Shown piece by piece: positions 25,786-38,500 of a stretch of 64,000 nt of DNA. The number at the start of each line of letters is the position of its first letter. The first letter of the stretch is position 1. Made by a program: the position numbers and the translations under genes. The DNA comes from Siderastrea siderea (lineage: Eukaryota; Cnidaria; Anthozoa; Scleractinia; Rhizangiidae): positions 32,362,186 through 32,426,185 of the forward strand of contig OZ034968.1 in NCBI GenBank assembly GCA_964030785.1. The letters are read 5' to 3'. The notes under the pieces were generated by a model, which did not search any database, was not told where the DNA came from, and saw nothing but the letters and a program-made list of their open reading frames with translations.

Positions 25786-25815
25786 TTTCGACTGGCCAAT
25801 ACCACTCTTCATCAG
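25786..25815 (-). ncRNA. Hammerhead-ribozyme-like core, minus strand
   Basis: Read on the minus strand: CTGATGA, then GAGTGG-TATTGG-CCAGTC (stem II with one mismatch), then GAAA. Both conserved boxes are exact. Such cores occur in Penelope-like and retrozyme repeats, and a Penelope fragment lies 2.3 kb away. Stem III and stem I pairing was not established. Confidence 0.35.
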
Positions 25816-25888
25816 GTTTATTAAGGCAAATCACGTTTTTACAGAAATATATATGTAGTGAAACAATGAGCGGAAGTTACATATATGA

Positions 25889-27174
25889 GGGTCCACAATA
25901 GGGTTCTCAGATCCCGCCATCCCGCGTATTTTTTCCTGTTAATCCCGCCATCCCGCCCTTCTTAACGTCCAAATCCCGATCCCGCCTAAATTAATTTTTT
26001 AAATAGTTTTCTACTTTCAAGATGAAAACCTCACATACTTTTATACAATGGATAGAAGACAAGTAAACACGTAATGGTCGATGGTCTTGATATCATATAA
26101 ACTGAATATCGCCACTAATGACCGTAACAAGTTGTTTCGTTAGTGTTATTGTTTTAGACCCGTTTTACCTTTTCTTGTCTAGGTATAAGTGAAAGGTAAA
26201 AATTGACAAAGATTGATTGCTACGATATTCTGCCTATTCTCGCTCCTGCTTTTTTTGCAAGGCAACCTACTGAGTATGTAAATGAAGGGGTGGTTGTTCA
26301 AGTTGTGGGGGTGGTAAGCGCGACTTGGTTTTGATCTGAATGTCGGCGTTTCACGCTTAGACACAAACGTTTTTGCCACATTGTTTCTCTAGACCCAGCT
26401 GTATATAAATGAGTTGTGTCCTTTAACAAGGCTAGGGGCATAAACTGCAAGATCGGTACAGTTATGAGGTATGCAAAAATGAAATGTAACGAAAGATTTA
26501 TAAAAGTGGACCCACCTAACTTACAGTTTATTTCAAAGCTTTTAGCGTCTTTGTATTACTTGCTTTCAGTAAATTTCTGTTCGGAAAGTTTTTTTTTTCG
26601 ACTGGAAAGGCATTCCTGCTCGCACTCTTTTCATAATATATAGCAACAAAATTCATGATGCCGAGTACCTCGTTTTGCCTAGTGCCGTTACATTACCGTC
26701 CGCCGTTGTTGCTGTACTGTCTAGACTAACCATAGCTGATCATAGCTGCTCCAACAAACGCTAAATGGAAAAATTAAGAACGCAGACAAGGCCAAGAAAT
26801 GCAACACAAGATGTGACTTGATACCTGCTTCCGAAATCAATACAAAACATCACAAAAGGACTCATAACAGCTTGACATGCAGGCTACTCTTCCTTGATCA
26901 AATCATTACTTGAAAGCCGACACACTTCATTCACTAACGCTCCATTTCTATCAGCCTGCACTGGTCAAATCATGTAGCCTCGTAAAAATTAAAATACCGT
27001 ATCCCGCTACTTTCCCTTTGCGATTCTCGCATTTCGAACCCTTAAAAACACAAAATCCCGTCCCGCTCTCAATTGAACTTCCCGCTTCCCGCTCCTGTTT
27101 TCAGCTCCCATCCCGAATATCGCCATCAAAAATTAGCCAAATCCCGCATCCCGCCAAACCTATTGTGGACCCTA
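25889..27174. mobile_element. hAT-like non-autonomous transposon, about 1.29 kb
   Basis: Terminal inverted repeats gggtccacaatagg and cctattgtggaccc are flanked by an 8-bp direct repeat ATATATGA (25881-25888 and 27175-27182). An 8-bp target duplication and ends containing GGG are typical of hAT elements. TCCCGC-type words are repeated just inside both ends. No transposase is encoded. Confidence 0.7.
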
Positions 27175-27464
27175 ATATATGACGTGGTATGGTGTGGCTT
27201 AGAAATGATAGAAAATAAACAAAAAATTTTTTCACTACATATAGTTACAAATTTTCTTCTCCAAAGAACTGAGGTTTGATTAACGTTGGGAATTTGAAGC
27301 CCTTCTTAAATGTTTACACAAACGAAATAAGGCTAGAGTCTGGTCTGAAATAGGGTATAAAATTTTGGGTCAGGTCTGAAATAGGGTAGGGAAAATCACA
27401 AATTTTGGTCTGAAATAGAAACCAAATCCTTGGGAAGCACCCCCCCCCCCCCCCCCCCGAGGGA

Positions 27465-27680
27465 CAGAATGCTGTATTTTACAGTTGCATGCACAGAAAC
27501 GAGTAAGCAGGAAGCCGTATTTTACAGTTGCATGCACAGGAACGAGTTAGGATGTTGTATTTTACAGTTGCATACACAGGAACTAGTAAGCAGGATGTTG
27601 AATTTTACGGTTGCATGCACAGGAACTAGCTAGCAGGATCGATGTTGTATTTTACAGTTGCATGCACAGGAACTTAACCT
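27465..27680. repeat. Minisatellite, about five copies
   Basis: Unit of about 45-55 bases built on tgtattttacagttgcatgc followed by acaggaacga/cta. Five diverged copies follow a roughly 20-base C tract. It reads through in one frame but is not a gene. Confidence 0.75.
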
Positions 27681-28054
27681 TATACGCGTTTAACATACGG
27701 GGATGAAAAAGATGCCTGCGGAGGAGGCTAGAGCAGGACGTACTTTTCAGCCACTGACGCACAACAGCTGTTGACTTTGTACGGGAAGTTCTCTTAGTTT
27801 GCTAAAACATAGCCACGAATGTGGAAATAAATTACACTTAGACTTACCTCAACATGGGGCTGTCTTAGGGTCTTCTGCATGTGTAGTTTGGGCTCAATTT
27901 GTAGTCTTCAGAGCTATTCACCGCCAACAACACAGAACCAAAAAACTCGCTCAAACCAACCAACTGCGCCCAAATTACACAGAAGACCAAGACAATCCAA
28001 TGTTGAGGGGCAGAAATTTGGGTTGATCAACCGGAAAAACTACAAGAATAAATT

Positions 28055-28420
28055 AGTTGAATAAAAAGCGCTGGTTAATGCCGCGGGCCTGATTAAGTGT
28101 ACCGAATTGAAAAATTAATTTTTGTTCTAGATTTTTACGCCTTTCTGTGTTACCCTGGTGTAGGGAAAGGCTGCAGACCGTCATGTGTTGGCTAGAATGA
28201 TCAGGGAGATTGAAGTGTCGGGCGACTGGCTTGGGTGCGTCCTTGTCATCTCAGTTTGACACCTCGAAGATTTGGCGGAACGGTCCCCTAATTGTACCCT
28301 CCCTGTTTGGCCAATGTATATCTTTTTGCATAGGGTGTACGTTATGCAATAGACATACTTTATTTGTTCAACAACGTAGGTTAGGGAGGGAAGCCAGAGG
28401 CTGAGGTAGACCTGCGATAT
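28055..28420 (-). mobile_element. Penelope-like retroelement fragment (GIY-YIG C-terminus)
   Basis: On the minus strand the frame reads YCITYTLCKKIYIGQTGR, the GIY-YIG endonuclease core of Penelope-like polyproteins. After frame breaks it continues with ARHFNLPDHS-like and LEQKLIFQFGTLN-like segments ending at a stop near 28060. In PLEs this domain follows the reverse transcriptase and nicks target DNA. Only the C-terminal end is present and it is frameshifted, so this is a dead 5'-truncated copy. Confidence 0.7.
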
Positions 28421-28645
28421 CAATTCATTACAAATTTTAAGATGAAAGCCTATAAAATATTCAAAAATCTTAAAATGGTAAAACCACGATCGCTCGCTTG
28501 GGTCCTGTTTTTTGTTCGCACTGCTAATGAAGGGACAAGTGTTGCATCGTTTCCTCGCGCATTTACTGAAAAGTACCGAGATTTAAGCACACTTCTTCTA
28601 ACTCAGGGTTGTTGTGAAGAGATTCTACCGGTTTTGTTGTCAGTT

Positions 28646-28830
28646 GTAAGGTAAGGTAAGGTAAGGTAAGGTAACTTTATTTAAACACGGTATTTCCTTC
28701 AGGTATACATTTACATTAAAGTATGGAAAAAACTAACTTCCTAACTAATCTGAAAACTAAGATAAAAGAAACTAAAATAATAAAGATGAAAAGAAAACAC
28801 CTGTAGTTGTAGTTGTAGTTGTAGTTTTTA
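28646..28830. repeat. (GGTAA)n and (GTAGTT)n simple repeats
   Basis: aaggtaaggtaaggtaaggt at about 28649-28672 and gttgtagttgtagttgtag at about 28804-28827 bracket an A-rich segment. The shape resembles the tail of a small retroposon. Confidence 0.5.
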
Positions 28831-29534
28831 AATCACTCCAAAAAGTTCTTTAAAATGATGTTTCTGGCTGCAAGGGCCGCTGCGAGGTTGTATGGATGAT
28901 AAGTGAGCGTAATTATATAAATGGAATTCTCTCGCACGGTGTTTCCCCCCAGGTCGTAAGCTTGGGTCGCCTGTGAACGCTCATGAATATATTCATGAAA
29001 ACATATTGTCTCTTCCACCAATGAAAATTCAGCTCAAGATCCTTGGGGCACTAGAAATTTGCATATCATCATCACGTATACGAGCGATCAGCACGCAAAG
29101 TTTTGAAGTAAAGTTTGTGCGGAGCTCAATCTTATTACAGTGATTCTAGCAAGAGAGAGAGAGAGAGGTAAGAGGTGAAATCTGTAGTATTAACAGAAAT
29201 AGGTTTATAGTCATACATCATCGAAGTGTTCAATTCGACACGTTAATCAGCTGTTACATAACTTAATTATTGCATATTGTTCAATTCTGCTTGCAAATAT
29301 GACGTTTTATCGTTGTTTGTTGTCACTGCGTAATTTAACCTTTCCCCCGGGGTCAATTTTCAACACACTTTTATATCCCCATCTCGGGATGAAGAAGGAT
29401 TCATAAAAAGTGTAGTATTTATCCAGTACCCCAGTAACAAATAGTGGTTGGCCCTAAATTGTGCTCTCCTCCCTCATTACAGAAGTTGCAGTGTCACACA
29501 TTAATTGTGAAGATCTGAGTTTTCCTTTGTCAAC

Positions 29535-32500
29535 ATGGATATCAACAAAACGATTATTCCAGTTGTGGACTTCAGTGCGATGAGCCTAGATGTTAAGGAT
29601 CCATTGAACAAAAACAGCGAAGCTGTCAAAGACCTTGCTGATAAAGTTTATAAAGCTTTTAGCACAATTGGATTTGTGTACATCACAAATCATGGAATTC
29701 CGCAAGAACTGGTAAGCTTCTTTAGATAGTATTCCACAAAATGATTTAAATTATATATGGAAAATCAAGCTAGCTGAATCTGCTGCTGAGCTCCTTGATA
29801 TAGGGGTGACTGAATTGGCCTGGCAATGGGAATACCTGATCTGTAATATGCTCTATTAAGCTAACTATGTCAACTGTGGGGGTCAACTATGAGTAGGTGT
29901 TGTCCCCAGGGAAGGAGGTGTGGTTAATTTTGATTCATCTTCGTCTGAATTGGTTGTGTAATGTACAAAAAATCAATGAATGAGGCCCTGTAAGGGAGTA
30001 CTGTTAAACATCCAGTATTTGGTCCAGTGATGTTACTTAATCAGTAGTTATCCAACCCTCTCCTAGAGGATCTTGAAAGGGCTCATGATATGTCCTCACT
30101 TGAACTTCCTGGAAAGAAAAAACTTGAAATATACATTACCATCGAGATGTTTATACATGTTTGCTGGATTGTATGATATAGCAAATTAAAATAATTTTGT
30201 TTGTATGTTTAATGAACAGTGCGACTGGAATCTAAAATACCGGAAATCCTCGAATTAGTACCCCCCCCCCCAACGAATAAGCACCCCCTTCAAGTACTCC
30301 CTCGAGTAAGCAGCCCCTTCCCCTCCCCCTCTTTTTTTGAGACAACAAAGGTTGAAAACAGTGTTGATCTTAATCACTTTTGCAGCATTTTTTACAGTTC
30401 ACTACATCACTGCAAAGCAAGAAACCAGTTTGTTTTCCTTCAAATTGCATCAACCGTAATTCTTACAATTTCCATATCCATGTATTGGGATAGTTTCTTC
30501 ACGTGTAAAATCTCTTCTTTCAGTCAATTTGCAATTGCCGCACTCTTTGTGAAAGCTGCGAATTTCCCGGGGACCTAACATTAGGCCATTCTCCAGTTTA
30601 TGTGAACCAGGATGAGGATCTAATCGAAATTGATGTCCAGTACGTACGTTTGGTAAACTACAGTTACTGTAACTACTATTTTAATACTCAGGTTATCAGA
30701 GTTAAAACTTGACAGTCGCACGGTCGCCAGTGGCAATTAAAAAGTGTCCATGCCACTAAAAGTTGAGGTTTGATTGCCCGAAGGGCGACTACAATTTGAG
30801 AAGTACAAAAAGAATAACAATAACAATAAAATAAAATGTTTTTCCTTGGAGTACCTTTCTTTTCTTTCCTTTCTTTCCTCAACTCCAAGTTCATCAATTG
30901 TAGTAAAAGTTTCTTTCTAAAGTGCAAAATTCAAACCATTTGTGATTGAGTTTTTAGATCGCTCCGATATGTAGACGCCATTTTGATTTTATTGACACAA
31001 GATGCGATACGTTTTCAAACATGAATATCGGCAAAATCAGGGCTAAAAATTAACTTCAGTGCTTGGTCGCCACTAGGGCCAGTATCCCTGAATTCTTAGT
31101 GGCCCAGGCCAAAATAAAGTAGCCCTCAAATTTCCTCTACTAACACAAAAAAATTTTAAACCATTTTTACTCGAATAAACGCCTCGTGGCTGGTTGAGCC
31201 CCTGTTTTTTAGTAGGGTGTTCGACTGAAATGCCAAAAGAAATTTGCTTGATCTTAACTTTGTCTTGAAAGCTCACATTTGCCAATGTACTGTCGAGAAA
31301 TTGGTAAAGTTGTTATAATAATAAAAACTCTGTTCGGTCTGTGTTGGGGATCATTCGTCTCGTTCTTGTTTGCTCTTTTCTTCACCTGTAGGTTCTGACT
31401 TGGTCCTTAAACTCCCAAAGAAAAACTGGACCATTATTTTCCAAATACGGACAAAACAATCTTGTCAACACCTATAAACTTCAGTATCACGATTCTCAGT
31501 TTCTTTCGATTGCTTTTGAATTCAGGTGAAAAGTAAGTCTATTATGCCGAGCAGTATTGAGTGATTTTGCCGATATTCATGTTTGAAAACGTACCGCATT
31601 GAACTCTGGGTATGTCTGGATTCTCGTGTCAGTAAAATCAAAATGGCGTCTACATATCAGAGCGATCTAAAAACTCGATCACGAACGACTTTGAATTTTG
31701 CGCTTTAAAACTAAACTTTTACTACAATTGATGAACTTAGAGTCAAGGAAAGAAAAGAAAGGTACTCCAATGAAAGAACATTTTATTTTATTGTTATTGC
31801 TACTCTTTTCGTACTTCTCAAATCGTAGTCGCTCTTCGGGCGATCAAACCTCAACTTTTAATGGCCCCTGGACACTTTTTAATCGCCACGGGCGACCATG
31901 CGACCGCCAAGTTTTAACCCTGCAAAATCACTCAACACTGACAATATAACAGACTTACTTTTCACCTGAATTCAAAAGCATTTGAAAGAAAATGAGAATC
32001 GTGATACTGTAGTTTACAGTCCTTGAGAAGATCGTTTTGTCCATATTAGGAAAAAATGGTCCAGTTTTTCTTTGGGAGTTTAAGGACCAAGTCATCTAAC
32101 CTATAGGTGAAAAAAAGGGCAAGGAAGAATGAGACGAATGATTCCCAACACGGACCAAACAAAGTTTTTATTATCATAGCAATTTAACCAATTTCTCGAC
32201 AGTACACTGGCAAATGTGAGCTTTCAAGACAAAGTTAAGATCAAGTGAATTTCCTTTGGCGTCACTCGAACACCCTACTAGAAAACACAGGCTGAAACAT
32301 CCGTGAGGTGTTTATTCAAGTAAAAATGGTTTAAAATTTTTTTGTGTTAGTAGAGGAAATTTGAGGGCCACTTTATTTTGGCCCGGGCCACTAAGAATTC
32401 ACGGATACTGGCCCGAGTGGCAACCAAGCACTGAAGTTTATTTTTAGCCCTGGGTTATGTTGTTTACATGCTAATGCTATACAGTGTAATTGAATAATTA

Positions 32501-35500
32501 AATAAGCACCCCCCCCCCCTAAATTTGAAATAAGCACCCCGGGTACTAATTTGAGGATTTACGGTTTTTACCGAATTGTTCAATTTTGGTATAGAGGGTA
32601 TTAGGTAGTTTTGTTTTGTCGATTGCTTTTATATGTGCTTCCAGAAAATATCCATACTCCTGATTGATGGACAGCTTTTTGGTTTCATCCCCCCCCCCCC
32701 CCCGATTTCCCATTAATTCCAGTTCAGCTCCATACTTTCCTTTACAAATTTGTCTTTAGAGACCCCTTATGGTGTGCATGGATATGTTTCTTGGAACTTC
32801 ACATTGTCTGATGCTCATTAATTTTGGGGTCGGAATTTGCTGAGAACTGTCAAATAAATAATAATAACATAGCTTCATTCAGAGGATCAGTACTCTTGGA
32901 ACTTTGTATTGTTCAGTGACAATATTAAACTGCTCTTTCAAAGTAAACACAGTACATAATTTCAAAGTGTGCAACCCACTGCACCAAATTAAGGCCATAA
33001 TTAATTAATATAGGGACAGGAGTGGGCCACTCAACTTTCAATCAGAGGGGAGATTTAAACCTTAAATAAATGTAACATCACAGATCAGAAAATGAATGTA
33101 ATTAATAGTCTATTTTTTTACTTTGCAGATTGATTCTGTTTTTGAGACATATGACAACTTTTTTAACTTGAGCACCGATGTGAAACACAAGTATACTAAG
33201 AAAACAGGAACGACTAAAAATGGCTGGGATGAGCTTGAAAGAGAAAGGTATGTGTACAGTACATGATATCCCCTACAATTTTGGCCTCTTATGATAATAA
33301 GCCTATGAACTCTCCTTTGTGTGATTGCTACACTCACACTTCTAAGTGGTTAAGTAAGAATGATCAATACAATCATACTCTCCCATAGCTATAGGCACTA
33401 GGTTACTTCCTTCTTGATTATTGGTCGGTTGTTCAACACCCAGTCCTTGCCATCATGTTGTTTCCTTATACCTGCAGCGTTTTTTGAAATTTGTGTTTCC
33501 TTAGGCAAGAGAGGTTACCTCACTTTGTCTCTCTTCACCCAGGAGAATATATGGGTACCAAAGATATACTGCTGGGGCTACCCCTGTGATGGACTAGCAT
33601 CCCATCCGGGGGAGCGGGGGGTAGCAATACTTTCAAATACTTCATGCCAAAGAAACTGGGATGAAAATTTTTAATATAAGCTCAGGCCATGTGGGCCTCC
33701 TTGGCTCTTGTATGACTTTACCGTTACCCTTCAGTTACTAAGTGGTAACCTCCAAATAATAACCTACAGGGCTTAAGTCTCACATAAGGCTGTAAGCCCT
33801 TATAAAGTGTACAGGTACAATTACAAGTAATTGCTACCAGGGTAATGTCCCTGCAACAGGTACAGGGATACTCCAATAAAGTGCATAGGGATTAACCCAA
33901 AAATACTGGTAAGGGGTAGTCTCATTTACATATAAGACCTATATAATCGTTAGTCCCATGTACAAAAACTTAACAGCGGTGTATTAGTCCCATATAATGC
34001 AGGGTATGTTTAGGCAAATCTAATTGACAGATAATGGGGGTAGCAATATTATTCTGCCCACAGATCAAAAATACCCTACATTATCTCTCCCCCAGCCTTA
34101 AAGTAAATTTACTGAAGTGTTTTTGTTTGTTTACAAGTTTGTTTGTTTGTTTTTTTTGTTGTTGTTTTTTTCATGATAATGATTCATTACAAACTTTTTG
34201 CATTTAACAGCACTAATTTACAGAGACCTGGAGATCTCAAAGAGTCCTTTGATTTTTCTGTACTTGAGGATGAGAACTTTGTAAGTTTTGTTCCTATAAT
34301 TAACACACTTAGAGTTTGTTAATTTCAGCGATAACAATGTAATAGTGAAAGACATAATATTTTAGAGAAAACTGTGGACAAAATTAATGAAAGATGAGAA
34401 AATGAAAAGGATGAGAAATTTTTTGAATCACTGGTGAAATGGCCTGTATGTTAATTTAATTTGCTTTAAAAGCTATTTACCAACACAGGGTTTACCTTCA
34501 AAAAAGGCAGCAGGCTGTACAACTGCCAAAAGTACAGTTAAGCATCATTTAATAAACCAACTTGGACCTCCCCTAGAGGGGGCAAAAGTAAAATAATAAA
34601 TTGGTCTAATATTCTCATTTAATTTCCGTGGGAATTGATGGGGCAGAGGAAAGGGGCTCAGGGCTCTGCCTCCAAACCTTGGCGGTAACTGAAAATATAT
34701 CAATAATGTATGATTTCATGTTTTTTTTTTAATTTAATTTAATTTTAATTTTTTATCTTTGACTAATCACAGTAATCTGTTATTGACAGGAATGGCCAAA
34801 CGATGAAGTACCAAACTTCCAAAGCACTGTGCGGACAATTTTTCAGTACATGACAAACCTTGGTGATAGGATGCTATCTGTCATGGCTATTGGTCTTCAG
34901 TTGGTAGGAAAATTTTTTAGCAAGGCACATACACACCAGTGTTTAGCTAGGCATGTACCCAGTATGTGAGAAAACAGGTTTAATATCATTCAGTTGTAAG
35001 TTAAAGGTAGTGCATGGCTCAATAGACCACTGCAAACACTCAGAAGGTGGATACTCATCTTGGGGGATTTGAGGGCAATGCTCCAACCCAGGCCCCTAGA
35101 GAATTTTGAAAGAATGGAGCTGGTGGATTGTTACCTAAAGTACACAGTTAAATTGCCTTTTAAAATTATAATTAATCCATCCAAAATTGTTGTGTCTCTG
35201 GGAATTTTCCGTGTATACAGTGCAGGTATTATTTCTCTAAAACGGCGCCTTAGTTTTCTTACTTTGTTCTCGAACTTTCCTTTCCTTTTCTTCCCTTGGT
35301 GAAATACAAGCATAAAACATTCTTGATTTTCTGTTTTATTGATTAATTAACTGATTATTATAACTAATTAATTTCTTTCTTTCTTTTTTGTTAAATAGGA
35401 TCCCAATACTTTTGTTTCTGCTTTTGAAAAGAGGGGCACTTCACTGGGTGGGGCCCAGTTGAGATATAATTACTACCCGATGATACCTGATATCAGTAAA

Positions 35501-38500
35501 ATCAAGCCAGGTCAGATTCGCTGTGGAGAGCACACAGATTATGGTGGAATAACACTGCTAATTCAAGATGATGTGGGTGGATTAGAGGTGAGTGAAGGTG
35601 TTCTGACAGCTGTGATTGATATCATGGCCTTGACTTGATTCATTGTTGCACAGAACGTAATATATTTTTCACTTAAAAATGCAAAGATTCATAGTATTGT
35701 GAGTTGACTGAAAACAGCATTAATAACATCATTCTATACTAAATGTAAAGAAGATCCTCGCAGTTATTAACGCAACTTAAATTGCAGTTGCGAAAAGAAA
35801 GCCTGAAAAAATCAGGCTTGCCGAGATTCGAACCCTGACCTCTGCGATACCGGTGCAGCGCTCTAACCAATTGTGCTAACAAGCCAACTGGGAGCTGGTC
35901 ATTAAATTGGTTCGTAATATACCCCGGAAAGATGAAGATGAAATTATGAATATATGAAATTCATATCTTTGAGCTGCGGAATGAAGAAATAAATGTAAAG
36001 AAGATCCTCGCAGTTATTAACACAACTTATGCAGTTGCGAAAAGAAAGCCTGTAAAAAAAAATCAGGCTTGCCGGGATTCGAACCCTGACCGCTGCGATA
36101 CCAGTGCAGCGCTCTAACCAATTGAGCTAACAAGCCAACTGGGAGCTGGTCATTAAATTGGTTCGTAATATACCCGGGAAAGATGAAGATGAAATTATGA
36201 ATATATGAAATTCATAACATCATTCTATACTAAATGTAAAGAAGATCCTCGCAGTTATTAACGCAACTTATGCAGTTGCGAAAAGAAAGCCTGAAAAAAT
36301 CAGGCTTGCCGAGATTCGAACCCTGACCTCTGCGATACCGGTGCAGCGCTCTAACCAATTGTGCTAACAAGCCAACTGGGAGCTGGTCATTAAATTGGTT
36401 CGTAATATACCCGGGAAAGATGAAAATGAAATTATGAATATAATTATGAAATTCATATCTTTGAGCTGCGGAATGAAGAAATAAATGTAAAGAAGATCCT
36501 CGCAGTTATTAACGCAACTTATGCAGTTGCGAAAAGAAAGCCTGAAAAAAAAAATCAGGCTTGCCGGGATTCGAACCCTGACCTCTGCGATACCAGTGCA
36601 GCGCTCTAACCAATTAAGCTAACAAGCCAACTGGGTGCTGGTCATTAAATTGGTTCGTAATATACCCGGGAAAGATGAAGATGAAATTATGAAAATATGA
36701 AATTCATATATTTGAACTGCGGAATGAAGAAATTAATGTAAAGAAGATCCTCGCAGTTATTAACACAACTTATGCAGTTGCGAAAAGAAAGCCTGAAAAA
36801 ATCAGGCTTGCCGGGATTCGAACCCTGACCTCTGCGAGCTGGGAGCTGGTCATTAAATTTAAATTCTTTTTTTCCGGCTTTCTTTTCGCAACTGCATAAG
36901 TTGCGTTAATAACTGCAAGGATCTTCTTTACATTTATTTCTTCATTCCGCAGTTCAAATATATGAATTTCATATGTTCATAATTTCATCTTCATCTTTCC
37001 CGGGTATATTACGAACCAATTTAATGACCAGCTCCCAGTTGGCTTGTTAGCTCAATTGGTTAGAGTGCTGCACCGGTATCGCAGAGGTCAGGGTTCGAAT
37101 CCCGGCAAGCCTGATTTTTTCAGGCTTTCTTTTCGCAACTGCATAAGTTGCGTTAATAACTGCGAGGATCTTCTTTACATTTTTTTCTTCATTCCACAGT
37201 TCAAATATATGAATTTCATGTATTCATAATTTCATCTTCATCTTTCCCGGGTATATTACGAACCAATTTAATGACCAGCTCCCAGTTGGCTTGTTAGCTC
37301 AATTGGTTAGAGCGCTGCACCGGTATCGCAGAGGTCAGGGTTTGAATCCCGGCAAGCCTGATTTTTTCAGGCTTTCTTTTTGCAACTGCATAAGTTGCGT
37401 TAATAACTGCGAGGATCTTCTTTACATTTATTTTTTCATTCCGCAGTTCAAATATATGAATTTCATATATTCATAATTTCAACATCTATGTTGCTTATCA
37501 TTATACTTGATCACCTTGACTTGAATTGAAGTTTATTTGCACACACAAGACTACTAAGTGAGGTCAGTAGTTAAATAAAAAGAAATTTGTGTAGTACTAT
37601 TATCTAAGTGCATTACGTGTACAGCAAGTTTGCAATTACAGTCATTCTAAAATGATGAATGAAAAGTGGAATGCAACTGAGATATCTGCAAGCAAACAAT
37701 AATAACTGTTCACAGCTAAGGTGTGGTAATCAAATCTTTCACTTCTTTGTTCCGTCTACGTAATATACCCAGAATGGGAGCAACTACACATCCTTCAGTT
37801 CACACCGATTACTTAATATTTATTGGTCTAATTAGGTTACCAATGTTGATGGCCAATTTGTACCTGCCACACCCATGAAAGGAACAGTGTTGGTTAATAT
37901 TGATGACCTGATGCAGAGATGGACGTCCGACAGATTAAAGTCTGTGGTATGTTGTACTAGTTACCAGGAAATTAATTCAGTTGTAGGGCTTGGTAGAAAA
38001 GGGGCATTTTCAAATTAAGTGAAAATTGTTTTGGCCATGAAATCCAAATTGAACCAGTTAAGTAACTCTACTTTGCCATGCCACAGGCTGTTCATCATGC
38101 AAGAAACACAGTTCCATGTTTATTTCTTGAATTGAGGAGTTCTACTTGAAAAATTGTTCTATTACTTTTGCAGAAAACTGAAGCAAATGAAACAACAGAG
38201 GAGCTTATGCTTGGTTGATTTCAGATTACTGCCATTGAAAAAAAAAAGCATTCAAAGTCTTCACAATTCAGGGCAGCCTAGCCCAAATGAAGTAAAACCT
38301 GAATATTTCAAATTGTTTCAAATTTTCAGAAGTTCGAAAATTGGAATAGATTTCAGAGAAGTTGATAAACAGCATTCATTTGATGGCAAAATCTGTTTTA
38401 CCTTTATTTTGAACTGAAAATTGTGGGTGGCATTGTATCATGCATTTTCCTTTCTTTGTACTGTTATCAGGTCCATCGAGTGCTGATTCCTGAGCAGGAA

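Larger units (their letters stand above)
23239..29534. other. Spacer between the divergent dioxygenase genes
   Basis: 6.3 kb without a host gene. It is filled by the TIR element at 23.7-24.7 kb, a hAT-like element at 25.9-27.2 kb, a minisatellite at 27.47-27.68 kb, a Penelope fragment at 28.06-28.42 kb and short simple repeats. Both promoters should lie at its two ends, but no clear TATA or CCAAT set is visible. Confidence 0.6.
35740..37485. repeat. Satellite-like array of about 240-bp tRNA-containing units with an internal inversion
   Basis: Each unit has the 71-nt tRNA-like body, a roughly 25-base downstream inverted word (aaagcctg/caggcttt), gaagatcctcgcagttatta, and attcatat-rich spacer. 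Four full units and one truncated unit on the minus strand are followed by two on the plus strand. The array sits entirely in intron 5 of dioxygenase B. Confidence 0.85.

Noticed and set aside
35815..37358. Functional tRNA gene cluster
   Set aside because: Copies differ at structural positions (C33 in several, A-C pair in the anticodon stem, D-stem changes) and are embedded in a longer satellite unit, so I call them tRNA-like.
37044..37476. Two near-identical 61-codon frames
   Set aside because: They are translations of the inverted tRNA-like units 6 and 7, not genes.
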